A stretch of 64,000 nucleotides of DNA from SIG440 sp045646865 (GTDB lineage: Bacteria > Bacillota > Clostridia > Monoglobales > Monoglobaceae), in assembly GCA_045646865.1 (NCBI GenBank), contig JAZRLM010000002.1:25683-89682 (forward strand). Reading direction: 5' to 3'. Shown here piece by piece: positions 15,857 through 24,861 of the stretch (position 1 is the first letter of the stretch; every line of letters starts with the position of its first letter). A program made the position numbers and the translations under genes. Under the pieces are notes generated by a model. The model was given only the letters and a program-made list of their open reading frames with translations, did no database searches and had not been told where the DNA came from.

Positions 15857-17344
15857 ATGAAAAATTTTTATTACAGGATTGGCGCGGCTGTAAGTACGGT
15901 TCGTTTTATGATGAACAATTCTGTTGCGGCAAAAGAAACAAATACTGTTGCAAAGACAGAAAACGGTGATTTGTTTTTGTTGATGTCGGTATTGTGCTGT
16001 ATATTTTTGTTGGGTATATTGATTCTGCTGATATTCAGACTCAGGGACGAAAAACAGCAAAGTGCTATCAATAATATGACCGATGCTGAAACAGGTATGG
16101 GTAATCAGTTGTATTTTGAAAATATGTTTAATAACACCATTAGTAATTTTTCGAGAAAAATGTATCATATCGCGTATATAATCATTGACAACAGTTATCT
16201 TGACGCATACCACAGCAATGTAACATTAAATGATGCGGTAAAGTATACGGCATCTGTTATTAATGACAATATCCGCGAAAATGAGTTTGCTGCGCGTGTT
16301 ACCGAAACCGGCTTTGTTGTTGCATTTCAGGATGGCAAATCGGAAGGCTCGGGCAAGCGCATTGAATCTGTAATTTCAAAGCTTAATGACTATGTCAGCT
16401 TGGATGAAAAGTATAAAAAACCGGTTTTTCACGCGGCGGTGTATAATCTTGATACATATGATACAAATTGTTTATCGTTGATTTTCAACTTGCGAAGATG
16501 TTGCGGAAAAACTATTGAAACCGGTGAACAACTTGTTTTTTGTGATACACGCCTTATGAATAAAGCAGCTGCCGACAAAAAACAGATGGAAATTTTTGAG
16601 AATGCTTTTAAAAATCAGGAGTTTAAGCCATATCTTCAGTTCATTGTAGACAAGGAAACCAAAAAAATCGTATCAGCCGAAACTTTATCAAGATGGGAAC
16701 ATCCGGAAAAAGGAACTTTGCTACCCGGCAAATACTTGGGTGCCATAGAAGATGCAGGACTTATTTCTAAATTTGATTTCTATATGTTTGATCAGGTTTG
16801 CAGACTGCTTGAAAGATGGAATATTTCCGGCCACTGTGATGTTTCTGTTTCATGTAACTTTACAAGACTTACATTGTCAGGGGATGATTTCATTAATGAG
16901 ATTATGCCCATAGTAGAGAAATATAACTTTGACAGGTCAAAGCTTATTATTGAAATAACCGAGGATGCAATGGAGTTGGACAGAGAAACTGCTTTGAAGA
17001 ATGTTATTGCCTGCAAAAATCTTGGCTTTTGTGTTACTCTGGATGATTTGGGTAGTGGCTACACGGCATTGTCAAACCTTTGTGATTACCCTATTGATGT
17101 GGTTAAGATTGACCGTGATATTCTTCTTAAAGCCGAGAACAAGAGAGGAAAGGAATTGTTTGCAGGTATTATAGCCTTGGCACACAACCTTAATTTAAAG
17201 GTGGTCAGCGAAGGAGTTGAAACAACCGAACAGAACGAATTTGTCGAAATGTCACAGAGTGATTATATTCAAGGTTGGTATTATTTCCATGCTGTTTCTG
17301 CGAAAGAAGCTGAGGAAATACTAAATGAAAATGTAACTGTATAA
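15857..17344 (+). CDS. EAL-domain c-di-GMP phosphodiesterase with degenerate GGDEF domain
   Basis: This 495-aa protein has one N-terminal transmembrane helix (about 39-62). A GGDEF-like domain follows (about 70-235) with no GGDEF motif left. The EAL domain spans about 240-490. Catalytic signatures are mostly kept: the EAL position reads ETL (about 274-276), then EITEDAM, DDLGSGYT (about 395) and KIDRD, with SEGVET near the end. It should hydrolyse c-di-GMP to pGpG at the membrane. It lies behind a c-di-GMP riboswitch and ahead of a GGDEF gene. Confidence 0.9.
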   Translation: MKNFYYRIGAAVSTVRFMMNNSVAAKETNTVAKTENGDLFLLMSVLCCIFLLGILILLIFRLRDEKQQSAINNMTDAETGMGNQLYFENMFNNTISNFSRKMYHIAYIIIDNSYLDAYHSNVTLNDAVKYTASVINDNIRENEFAARVTETGFVVAFQDGKSEGSGKRIESVISKLNDYVSLDEKYKKPVFHAAVYNLDTYDTNCLSLIFNLRRCCGKTIETGEQLVFCDTRLMNKAAADKKQMEIFENAFKNQEFKPYLQFIVDKETKKIVSAETLSRWEHPEKGTLLPGKYLGAIEDAGLISKFDFYMFDQVCRLLERWNISGHCDVSVSCNFTRLTLSGDDFINEIMPIVEKYNFDRSKLIIEITEDAMELDRETALKNVIACKNLGFCVTLDDLGSGYTALSNLCDYPIDVVKIDRDILLKAENKRGKELFAGIIALAHNLNLKVVSEGVETTEQNEFVEMSQSDYIQGWYYFHAVSAKEAEEILNENVTV

Positions 17345-17362
17345 ATAATTTTTTTATTCGTA

Positions 17363-17391
17363 TTGAAATATTTTCCTTGTTGTGTTATACT
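17363..17391 (+). promoter_or_regulatory. Promoter of the GGDEF gene
   Basis: TTGAAA, 17 bp, TATACT, about 36 bp upstream of the start. It gives this gene transcription independent of the riboswitch. Confidence 0.6.
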
Positions 17392-17426
17392 GAATTAATA
17401 GTAGTATTTAACGATGAAGGAAAAGA

Positions 17427-19751
17427 TTGATTATGAAAAATTTAGTTAATAAAATAAAAAGTTCGCGCAGTAGAATTGCGGCGACTGTTGTGGTTGCCGT
17501 TTTGCTGTGCGTTGTTTTTTTGGTAATGGTAGCTTTTGTATATAAAACTGCAGAGAATGAGGGCAAAGAGTCACTTCATGTAACAACAAAAGAAATACGC
17601 GAGGATATAAATCTGCAGATGGTGTCTGACCGTGAAAATCTTCAGACAATGGCTCGTTTTGCGGCAAAACTTTATTCTGATGGTGAAGGCTTTGAGTTGT
17701 TATTTAAATCCTATGAGAAAATTGGACTTATTGAGAATATCGGCATACTAACATCTGATAATTTCTTGTTGTCCAAAGCCGGCAGAACTGATGTTTCTTA
17801 TGAGATGAACTTTGCGGATGAAATGCTAAAAGCACCGTATATAAGCGGCAGAATAAAAGATATAACTAACCCCAGCGAGGAACTTGTCCGCAGTGCGGTA
17901 CCTGTAAAGGTAAACGATAAGACCATTGCAATTCTTTATGGTGTGATTGATCTTGATACTTTGTATGAAAGATATTATGACAGTGCGGCAAAAATGAATG
18001 CACGTCTTTTTGTGCTTGAACGCGGAACAGGAAACTTTATTATAGATACCAAGAATAAGGATCTTGGCAATCTGACATCGCTTGCACAGCGTAAATACAA
18101 CAAAGGTTTTTCCTATTCGAAACTTGCTCAGAGCATATACGACGGTAAAGACGGGTTTAGTGCTTTTAACTCTAAAGATAATGATATAGCATATTATGTT
18201 CATTATGCGCCGCTTGATATAGGCGATTGGCAGATTATGCTGGCTATGCCTGAAGAGACTGTATTTGAAGAAGCAAGAAAAATGGGAATTAACATGACCC
18301 TTATGTTTTTAATAGTTGTTTGTGTTATGGTGGCCTATCTGACAATGATTTTCTCTTCCGAAAGAAGAATTTTAAGGATGAATCTCCGTGCTTCTAATGT
18401 AAGAAAACTTCTGTTAGAAGTCAGCCAAAGAACAAGCAGTATGTCAGAGGCACTTGAGAATCTGGCTGCATTTGCAAAATCACGTTCGGCTTTTTTTGTG
18501 GATACAGACGGCGAGGATTACAGTTATATTAATCCTGTGTTCAAAAGCAAAAAACTTACTGGCGATGACAAACAAAGATTTATATTTGACCTGTTCTGCT
18601 GGGCGGGCAAACAAAAAAACAACAAAAATGTTGCGGTTAGTACCATAAGGATTGTTGTGGATAAAGAACTTAAAAAGTCCTCACCGGAATTTTATGAGTT
18701 TTTAACCCGAAACAAAATTAAAAATATTACATATGCATCAGTATTCAATCTGCGTGACCACATAAGTATATTAGGTGTTGTAAACACTAACAAGTATCTT
18801 GATGTGAAAAATCTTTTGAGTGAAATTGCAGTTTGTTTCTCAATGGCGGTTTATAACAAGAAATATCTTGCAAAAACTGAGACGGTTGCCGCAACAGACT
18901 CTCTTACTGGTGTAAATAACCGTATGGCATATAAAAGGGATGTTGTGGCTCTTGATGAAAAAATCACCGAGGATTTGTCGTGTATTTATATCGACGTTAA
19001 TGAGCTCCATATTATCAACAACAAACACGGTCACGCCGCAGGCGATGCTATGCTTTTGTTTATTGCAAAAACCCTGAAAGAACTTTTTGAGGGACAGCAC
19101 ATTTACCGTATGGGTGGCGACGAGTTTCTTGTGTTTGTTAAAAATTGTCCCGATTATGAGGTTTCTAATAAGATCGAATTATTGCACGAAAGATTAAAGG
19201 TTATGAATTATCATGTGTCGGTGGGTATGGCGTTCTGCAAAAGCAATAAAGATACCGAAGCTATGGTTAAAACGGCAGAAAAGCGGATGTATGAGGCAAA
19301 GGCCCTGTATTATCAGCAAAAAGAGCAGATGAGTTATAAAGAAACCATAAGCAAAAACATTGACCATATTAAAACAGGAATTACCGAACTTGACGCTATC
19401 CTTTCGATTTTGTCACAGCGGTATATGGGAATTTACTGTGTGTCGCTTAAAACTGACCAGGCACGTGAAATACTTATACCATCATATCTTAAAGAACTGG
19501 CTGGGGATGACCGTTGTTTCAGCAGAATTTTTGGAAGGTATATTCAGGATATGGCAAGTCATGACTATCAAAGACCCCTTCTCAACTTCCTTCGGTACGA
19601 TGTTATTGAGGGTCAGTTGTTGGATGGTAACATTCCAAGTATCTCTTACGAGAAGGCCAACGGCGGAAGATTCAGACTTAGTGTTTATCCGCTTGGCGAA
19701 GCAACCGATAAAATTACCGAAACAATCTGGATTTTTGAAAAGGAAAATTAG
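17427..19751 (+). CDS. Membrane diguanylate cyclase with extracellular sensor domain
   Basis: This 774-aa protein has a transmembrane helix (about 14-37) and an extracellular dCache-like sensor (about 40-285). A second helix (about 290-312) and a GAF-like region follow. The GGDEF domain (about 485-640) has an intact MGGDEF motif near 563. A C-terminal domain of about 120 residues is unassigned. It should make c-di-GMP in response to an outside ligand, opposing the preceding EAL protein. TTG 17427 or ATG 17433 may start it; AAGGA spacing slightly favours the TTG. Confidence 0.88.
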   Translation: MIMKNLVNKIKSSRSRIAATVVVAVLLCVVFLVMVAFVYKTAENEGKESLHVTTKEIREDINLQMVSDRENLQTMARFAAKLYSDGEGFELLFKSYEKIGLIENIGILTSDNFLLSKAGRTDVSYEMNFADEMLKAPYISGRIKDITNPSEELVRSAVPVKVNDKTIAILYGVIDLDTLYERYYDSAAKMNARLFVLERGTGNFIIDTKNKDLGNLTSLAQRKYNKGFSYSKLAQSIYDGKDGFSAFNSKDNDIAYYVHYAPLDIGDWQIMLAMPEETVFEEARKMGINMTLMFLIVVCVMVAYLTMIFSSERRILRMNLRASNVRKLLLEVSQRTSSMSEALENLAAFAKSRSAFFVDTDGEDYSYINPVFKSKKLTGDDKQRFIFDLFCWAGKQKNNKNVAVSTIRIVVDKELKKSSPEFYEFLTRNKIKNITYASVFNLRDHISILGVVNTNKYLDVKNLLSEIAVCFSMAVYNKKYLAKTETVAATDSLTGVNNRMAYKRDVVALDEKITEDLSCIYIDVNELHIINNKHGHAAGDAMLLFIAKTLKELFEGQHIYRMGGDEFLVFVKNCPDYEVSNKIELLHERLKVMNYHVSVGMAFCKSNKDTEAMVKTAEKRMYEAKALYYQQKEQMSYKETISKNIDHIKTGITELDAILSILSQRYMGIYCVSLKTDQAREILIPSYLKELAGDDRCFSRIFGRYIQDMASHDYQRPLLNFLRYDVIEGQLLDGNIPSISYEKANGGRFRLSVYPLGEATDKITETIWIFEKEN

Positions 19752-19830
19752 AATTATTAAATAAAAAACCAACTCAGTGATTAAGCTTGTGTATAATTAT
19801 TGGCGTTAGTATATAAAAAGGGGTATTTGT

Positions 19831-20756
19831 ATGGAGAAAAAAGTTCAGTTTTTTATTGATGACGTTCTCTGGGTGTTTCGTGATTTGACAAGGAAAAAAC
19901 CCTCTTCGCTTTTTGATAATCCGTATATGGCTATTCTTAAGCGCGCTTATGACGAATACGGAGTAAAAGTTCAGCTTAACGCATTTTACAGAACATCATT
20001 CTAGTATGGTAATGATGAATTTTCTTTGTCAGATATGACAGACACCTATAAAAAAGAGTGGGAGCAGGCTGCTGACTGGCTTAAAATAGAATTCCATTTC
20101 AAGGAGGAGTGGCCGGATTACCCATATATAAATGCAGATTACAGTCTGGTAAACGATAATTTTAATCTTATAAAAAGCGAGGTTGTTCGTTTTGCGGGCG
20201 AAAATTCTTTTGCGAAGAGTGTTGTGCCTCATTGGGCACCCATCAGCAGAGAGGGTATTCAAGCACTTTTGATAACGGAATCCGTGTAGCTTACGCCACA
20301 TATGGCGAAAAAGAGAAATACGACGGCAATGGAGTATCCCTTCCTTACGGACACGAATTCAGACTTTTGCACAACCGAAAAAAAGAAACAGGGGTATATA
20401 ACAAAGTTACCCGTGACAAAGCGATAGCAAAGGCTCTTTGCGGATATAATCATATACCTGAAGAAGAGTATGTGGCATGTATGGGTAAGTTAAAAACTGT
20501 AAAAGACAGCCAAATAGGCATTTCGTATACAACTGCGGCTCAGGCGGTGCTGAATCTTATTCCGCTTGAAATACTTGAAAAGGAGCTTTCAAAATTTACA
20601 AATCAGGAATATCTGAGCATAGGAAATCACGAACAGTACTATTATTCAGACTATTATGCATACCAGCCCGATTATGTCGAAAAAATTTATACAATGGGCA
20701 GAATAATGAAAGAAAACGGCTTTGAGTTTATTTTTGCCGAGGAATTGTCGCATTAA
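19831..20756 (+). pseudogene. Broken gene, polysaccharide-deacetylase-like protein
   Basis: The frame starts MEKKVQFFIDDVLWVFRDLT and reads well for 57 codons to an in-frame TAG (20002-20004), with the family sequence resuming right after it (YGNDEF). Around 20255-20272 a frameshift moves the continuation (TFDNGIRVAYATYG) to another frame, which ends at 20756. Together these give about 305 residues. The FFIDD opening resembles polysaccharide-deacetylase-fold proteins of unknown role. Two lesions argue for an inactive gene. Confidence 0.75.
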
Positions 20757-20810
20757 TAAAATAAGCTGCGATGCAAAATGAATTTGATTAAACAATTAGA
20801 TAGACTCCTC

Positions 20811-20839
20811 TTGACAAATACGCTATTTGCTGTTATAAT
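20811..20839 (+). promoter_or_regulatory. Promoter of tRNA-Leu
   Basis: TTGACA, 17 bp, TATAAT, 17 bp before the tRNA. Confidence 0.85.
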
Positions 20840-20856
20840 AACTAATGATATAACTT

Positions 20857-20940
20857 GCGCCCGTGGCGGAATTGGCAGACGCGCTAGACTTAGGATCTAG
20901 TGTCAATGACGTGGGAGTTCAAGTCTCTTCGGGCGCACCA
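20857..20940 (+). tRNA. tRNA-Leu (anticodon TAG)
   Basis: An 84-nt cloverleaf including an encoded CCA. The acceptor is GCGCCCG/CGGGCGC, the D-arm is GGCGGAATTGGCAGAC, the anticodon loop is CTTAGGA, the long variable arm is typical of class II tRNAs, and the T-loop is GTTCAAGTC. It reads CUA and, by wobble, other CUN codons. Confidence 0.97.
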
Positions 20941-20948
20941 TTGACATT

Positions 20949-20981
20949 AAAGCTTATCGGTTGCTTTCGGTAAGCTTTTTT
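20949..20981 (+). terminator. tRNA-Leu terminator
   Basis: AAGCTTA/TAAGCTT stem and six T residues, 9 bp after the tRNA. Confidence 0.8.
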
Positions 20982-21091
20982 GTTTTGTCAAAAAATTCAC
21001 CAACAAATCACACATCGCCATCGGCTCGTGTTCTTTGGAAGAGACCCCTACGTGGCAAAACAATTCACAGGATTGTTTTGCATCACTCCGG

Positions 21092-21145
21092 CTTCGGGCG
21101 CACCATTGACATTAAAGCTTATCGGTTGCTTTCGGTAAGCTTTTT
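21092..21145 (+). repeat. Second copy of the tRNA-Leu 3' end plus terminator
   Basis: This 54-bp stretch is identical to 20927-20980, covering the last 14 bases of the tRNA, its CCA, and the terminator. The copies are 165 bp apart. The DNA between them and just after (20982-21250) has no recognisable gene except a short frame tail ending YLGYNIDVL at 21221. This may be an att-like duplication left by an element, or a local tandem duplication. Confidence 0.85.
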
Positions 21146-21250
21146 CGCTCAGGGCGAATGGTCAGATTGCGTAGAGGAAGCACTTGTTAAGTATCTTGGC
21201 TATAATATTGACGTACTTTAATAAATAAATTAAAAAATGGAGGAAAAATT

Positions 21251-21634
21251 ATGAACAAACTTTGAATTTTTATGAATTTCTGGGAAAAGAACTGGGATGT
21301 CGACCACGTAAAGTATATCAAAAAGGCAAAGGCAATCGGTTTTGATGTTCTTGAATTTCAGGCACAGCCCCTTCTTGAAATGTCCGATGACAAAATCCGT
21401 TCACTCAAGTTTCTTGCTGATGAAGTAGGCATCGAGCTTACTTACAGCCTTGGTCTTGACAGAAATTACGACGTATCTTCACTTTATGAGAAGGTAAGAA
21501 AAGGCGGCGAGGTTAGCCGTGATATTCACGTTTACCGCAACCTTGTTGATAATCCTACAGAAGCAGGTATTGATGCAGAAGCTGCATATCTCCTTAACTT
21601 TGAAAAGGAGATGCTGAAGAAATACAATATGTAA
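21251..21634 (+). pseudogene. Decayed sugar 3-epimerase (D-psicose/tagatose type) gene
   Basis: With a good AGGAGG-like site, ATG 21251 opens MNKL then TGA at codon 5, where the family has Gly (GGA to TGA). The frame continues IFMNFWEKNWDVDHVKYI, the start of a TIM-barrel epimerase. After about 85 residues it jumps to a typical C-terminus (GGEVSRDIHVYRNLVDN). The total is about 127 codons against about 290 in the family, so the middle has been deleted. Confidence 0.75.
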
Positions 21635-21743
21635 TTATTTACAGTTTTTAAAGAGCGTATGTTTGCATACGCTCATTAGTTTGCTATAATATGGTTGAAT
21701 GTTTGGCGTATTTATGATATGATATCTATCGAGGTGACTGAAT

Positions 21744-22856
21744 TTGAATACACAGTTTGATGAATTAAATACAGAGGCTTTACTTGACAGAGAAGAAGTT
21801 GTCCTTGACAATGCATTGATTAATAATGAAATTGCGGGCAAGGTTGTTCTTGTTACGGGTGCAGGTGGAACAATAGGTTCTGAACTGTGCAGACAGATTG
21901 CGGTTTATAAGCCTGATAAAATTATTCTTCTTGATATATATGAAAATACTATGTATCAGCTTGAAAACGAGCTGGAGGAAAGGTTTCCAAAGCAAAATGT
22001 TATCTCGCTTGTTGCATCCATAAGGGACAGGATTCGGCTTGAAATAATATTTGATGAATACCGTCCTGAAATTATTTTTCATGCGGCGGCGCATAAGCAC
22101 GTGCCTCTTATGGAAGACAGCCCGGGAGAAGCAGTAAAAAACAATGTTCTGGGAACACTAAATGTTGCACAATGTGCAGTAGAATATGGTGCGAAAAAAT
22201 TTATTCTGATTACAACCGACAAGGCTGTGAATAGCACCAATATTATGGGTGCAAGCAAAAGAATATGCGAAATGATTATATGTGCATTGCAAAAAAGCAC
22301 CGACACAGAGTTTGCAGCAGTAAGATTCGGAAATGTTCTTGGGTCAAGCGGCTCGGTGGCTTTAAGATTTCAAAGGCAGATTAAACAGGGCGGTCCTGTT
22401 ACGGTTACACATCCTGAAGTTACAAGGTTTTTTATGACTGTGTCCGAGGCGGCTCAGCTTGTTCTTCAGGCAACGGCTTATGCAAAGGGTGGCGAAATTT
22501 TTGTCCTTGATATGGGCAAGCCTGTAAAAATTCTTGAACTGGCAAAACGTATGATTTCTCTTGCAGGACTTGAGCCTGAACGTGATATAAAAATAATTTT
22601 CACAGGACACAGACCGGGCGATAAGGAATTTGAGGAACTTCTGACAGAAGAGGAGGGACTTTCGGTAACACAGCACAAAAAGATTTTTATTGCCAAGCCG
22701 GAATGTATTGATGCAGATGAACTTATGCGAAAAATAGAAATATTGAGATCGGTGGCAGATAAAGACAGCGGAACTGTAAAAAATAATGTTGCAGAGATAG
22801 TTTCCACCTATAATACAAGTGAAAAAAATCTGCAAAATTTTGAAGAAAATACTTGA
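21744..22856 (+). CDS. CapD/FlaA1-like nucleotide-sugar 4,6-dehydratase, soluble form
   Basis: This 370-aa SDR-family enzyme has the NAD-binding motif TGAGGTIGSELCRQI (about 38-52). It also carries the CapD-type segments HAAAHKHVPLMEDSPGEAVKNN and TTDKAVNSTNIMGASKR, where the usual Tyr-xxx-Lys region is modified as in this subfamily. Such enzymes make 4-keto-6-deoxy UDP-sugars for surface polysaccharides or glycans. The N-terminus (DELNTEALLDREEVVLD) matches the linker that follows the membrane domain in longer homologues, so that membrane domain is absent here. The start is TTG with GAGGTGA upstream. Confidence 0.88.
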   Translation: MNTQFDELNTEALLDREEVVLDNALINNEIAGKVVLVTGAGGTIGSELCRQIAVYKPDKIILLDIYENTMYQLENELEERFPKQNVISLVASIRDRIRLEIIFDEYRPEIIFHAAAHKHVPLMEDSPGEAVKNNVLGTLNVAQCAVEYGAKKFILITTDKAVNSTNIMGASKRICEMIICALQKSTDTEFAAVRFGNVLGSSGSVALRFQRQIKQGGPVTVTHPEVTRFFMTVSEAAQLVLQATAYAKGGEIFVLDMGKPVKILELAKRMISLAGLEPERDIKIIFTGHRPGDKEFEELLTEEEGLSVTQHKKIFIAKPECIDADELMRKIEILRSVADKDSGTVKNNVAEIVSTYNTSEKNLQNFEENT

Positions 22857-22881
22857 CTTTATTGCTTTAGTGTGATAAAAT
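22853..22881 (+). promoter_or_regulatory. Promoter of the symporter T-box transcript
   Basis: TTGACT, 17 bp, TAAAAT. It overlaps the end of the dehydratase gene. Confidence 0.7.
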
Positions 22882-22887
22882 ACATAC

Positions 22888-23171
22888 AATCTCATAAAAA
22901 ATTAAATGCGTTTGAGCAGAAACAAGTAGGGCTTGTTGGAGTCTTCAGAGAGTTGCCGGATGGTGCGAGGCAATGACAAAGGCATGCTTGAATACCTTCT
23001 GTTAGCAGTGCACCGAAAGGAAACAAGTAGGCTGCAACGGGTGTTCCCGTTATAGAACAAGGGTATTGATGGATACCCGATAAGGTCATTGCTGTAAGGC
23101 TTTGACGAATTGAGGTGGTACCACGGGAATTTCTCGTCCTCAGACAAAATCTGTAGGGCGAGTTTTTTTAT
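22888..23171 (+). promoter_or_regulatory. T-box leader, probably Tyr-specific
   Basis: Stem I carries AGTA, AGAGAG and GGTGCGAGG landmarks. On its 3' side GAA-TAC-C comes directly before the lower stem TTCTG, so the specifier reads TAC (Tyr), with ACC (Thr) as the alternative. The T-box itself (GAGGTGGTACCACGG, about 23111-23125) precedes a terminator (CTCGTCCT/AGGGCGAG, about 23133-23162) with eight T residues. Uncharged tRNA should prevent termination and switch on the Na+ symporter. Confidence 0.9.
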
Positions 23172-23203
23172 TTTCGCCCTGAAAAAAGAAAGGGTGATTT
23201 TTT

Positions 23204-24748
23204 ATGGGAATTAAAATTGGAATGTTGGTTGTTTTCTTTGCGGTAATGATTGCGGTTGGCTTTTATTGCAAAAAGAACGCAACCGACGTAAGAGGTTTTG
23301 TTCTTGGTGGTAGAGCTGTTGGTCCTTGGCTTACTGCTTTCGCTTACGGAACATCGTATTTTTCGGCCGTTATTTTTGTAGGATATGCCGGACAGTTCGG
23401 TTGGAAGTTTGGTATAGCTTCAACATGGATTGGCATAGGTAATGCGGTGCTTGGTTCTCTGCTTGCGTGGATGGTTCTGGGTCGCAGAACAAGGCTTATG
23501 ACCCAACATCTTGAAAGCTCCACAATGCCTGAATTCTTTGGTAAAAGATACAGCAGTCCTGCTCTTAAGATTGCGGCATCTGCAGTTGTTTTTGTGTTTC
23601 TTATTCCTTACACCGCATCGCTTTACAACGGTCTTTCAAGACTTTTTGAAATGGCTTTTCCGGGTGTCAGCTACTCTGTATGTGTAATTGTAATGGCAAT
23701 TCTTACGGGTGTTTATGTTATAGCTGGTGGATATATGGCAACTGCTATTAATGATTTTATACAAGGTATTATTATGATTGTGGGCATTATAGCCGTAATT
23801 GCGGCTGTACTTGCACAGAATGGCGGATTTGTTGAAGCTCTTAACGGTCTTGCTGAAATCAGTGTGGAGGGAAATGCACCCGGTGCATTTAATGCATTCT
23901 TCGGACCTGACCCATTGGGACTTTTCTTTGTGGTTATTCTGACATCTTTAGGAACATGGGGTCTGCCGCAGATGGTACAGAAATTCTATGCTATAAAGAG
24001 TGAAAAGGATATAACCAAAGGTACAGTTGTTTCGACCGTATTTGCTGTTATTGTTGCAGGTGGATGCTACTTCCTTGGTGGCTTTGGCAGATTGTTTACA
24101 GATAAACTTACATTTCTCCCCGACGGCTCAATTGCAGGTGGCTTTGATGCAATAGTTCCCACAATGCTTTCAGGTCTTCCTGATATACTGATTGGGGTGG
24201 TTATTGTACTGGTGCTTTCAGCATCAATGTCAACACTTTCATCACTTGTACTGACATCAAGCTCAACTCTTACACTTGATCTTATAAAAGGTCATATCGT
24301 AAAGAATATGTCAGAGAAGAAACAGCTTTTGATTATGCGAATTCTAATTGTGGTGTTTATTGCAATTTCTGCATACATAGCTCTTAACAAAGATAAACTC
24401 AGCGCTATTGCTGATATGATGGGTATTTCATGGGGTGCATTAGCAGGTGCTTTCCTTGCACCGTTTATGTACGGTCTCTACTGGAAAAAGACAACAAAAG
24501 AGGCTGTGTGGGCAAGCTTTATATTTGGTGCAGGCATAATGATGCTTAATATGCTGATGCGCGGTTCCTTCCCCACAATTTTGCAGTCACCTATTAACTG
24601 TGGGGTTATTGCAATGCTGGGCGGTTTGGTTATCGTTCCGGTTGTCAGCATAATTACAAAAAAACCTGATAAAGCATTGACAGAAGAAATGTTTGCTTGT
24701 TATAATAAAGAGGTAGTTGTCCCTGCAAAAAAATCTTTGGGCGATTAA
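23204..24748 (+). CDS. Sodium:solute symporter (SSS family)
   Basis: This 514-aa protein has about 13 hydrophobic helices and SSS signatures: RGFVLGGRAVGPWLTAFAYGTSYFSAV near residue 30 and the Na+-site helix LSASMSTLSSLVLTSSSTL near 340. It imports an organic solute with Na+. The T-box leader ties its expression to uncharged tRNA, so the substrate is inferred to be an amino acid, perhaps tyrosine or another aromatic. The next genes downstream (acyl-CoA ligase and iorAB) act on aryl acids, which fits. Confidence 0.88.
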   Translation: MGIKIGMLVVFFAVMIAVGFYCKKNATDVRGFVLGGRAVGPWLTAFAYGTSYFSAVIFVGYAGQFGWKFGIASTWIGIGNAVLGSLLAWMVLGRRTRLMTQHLESSTMPEFFGKRYSSPALKIAASAVVFVFLIPYTASLYNGLSRLFEMAFPGVSYSVCVIVMAILTGVYVIAGGYMATAINDFIQGIIMIVGIIAVIAAVLAQNGGFVEALNGLAEISVEGNAPGAFNAFFGPDPLGLFFVVILTSLGTWGLPQMVQKFYAIKSEKDITKGTVVSTVFAVIVAGGCYFLGGFGRLFTDKLTFLPDGSIAGGFDAIVPTMLSGLPDILIGVVIVLVLSASMSTLSSLVLTSSSTLTLDLIKGHIVKNMSEKKQLLIMRILIVVFIAISAYIALNKDKLSAIADMMGISWGALAGAFLAPFMYGLYWKKTTKEAVWASFIFGAGIMMLNMLMRGSFPTILQSPINCGVIAMLGGLVIVPVVSIITKKPDKALTEEMFACYNKEVVVPAKKSLGD

Positions 24749-24767
24749 TAATGAATTTTATACAGAA

Positions 24768-24797
24768 AAGGACTGTCTGTTTGAACAGACAGCCTTT
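24768..24797 (+). terminator. Hairpin after the symporter
   Basis: CTGTCTGTT/AACAGACAG (24773-24781 with 24784-24792) inside a longer imperfect stem, followed by a pyrimidine-rich stretch. Probable terminator without a long T run. Confidence 0.55.
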
Positions 24798-24813
24798 CTG
24801 TCGTTTTAATAAA

Positions 24814-24850
24814 GGGGGCTAATAAAGTGAAAATCACGTTATTAGCCTCC
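24814..24850 (+). other. Long hairpin directly ahead of the candidate RNA
   Basis: GGGGGCTAATAA pairs with TTATTAGCCTCC (24814-24825 with 24839-24850) around an AGTGA/TCACG inner part. It ends 11 bp before the structured leader of the ligase gene. The other full copy of that leader is also preceded by a hairpin. Confidence 0.6.
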
Positions 24851-24861
24851 GATGGATTTGA

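Noticed and set aside
21251..21634. TGA at codon 5 as selenocysteine or recoded codon.
   Set aside because: Family position is Gly, no SECIS-like hairpin follows, and the gene also has a large internal deletion.
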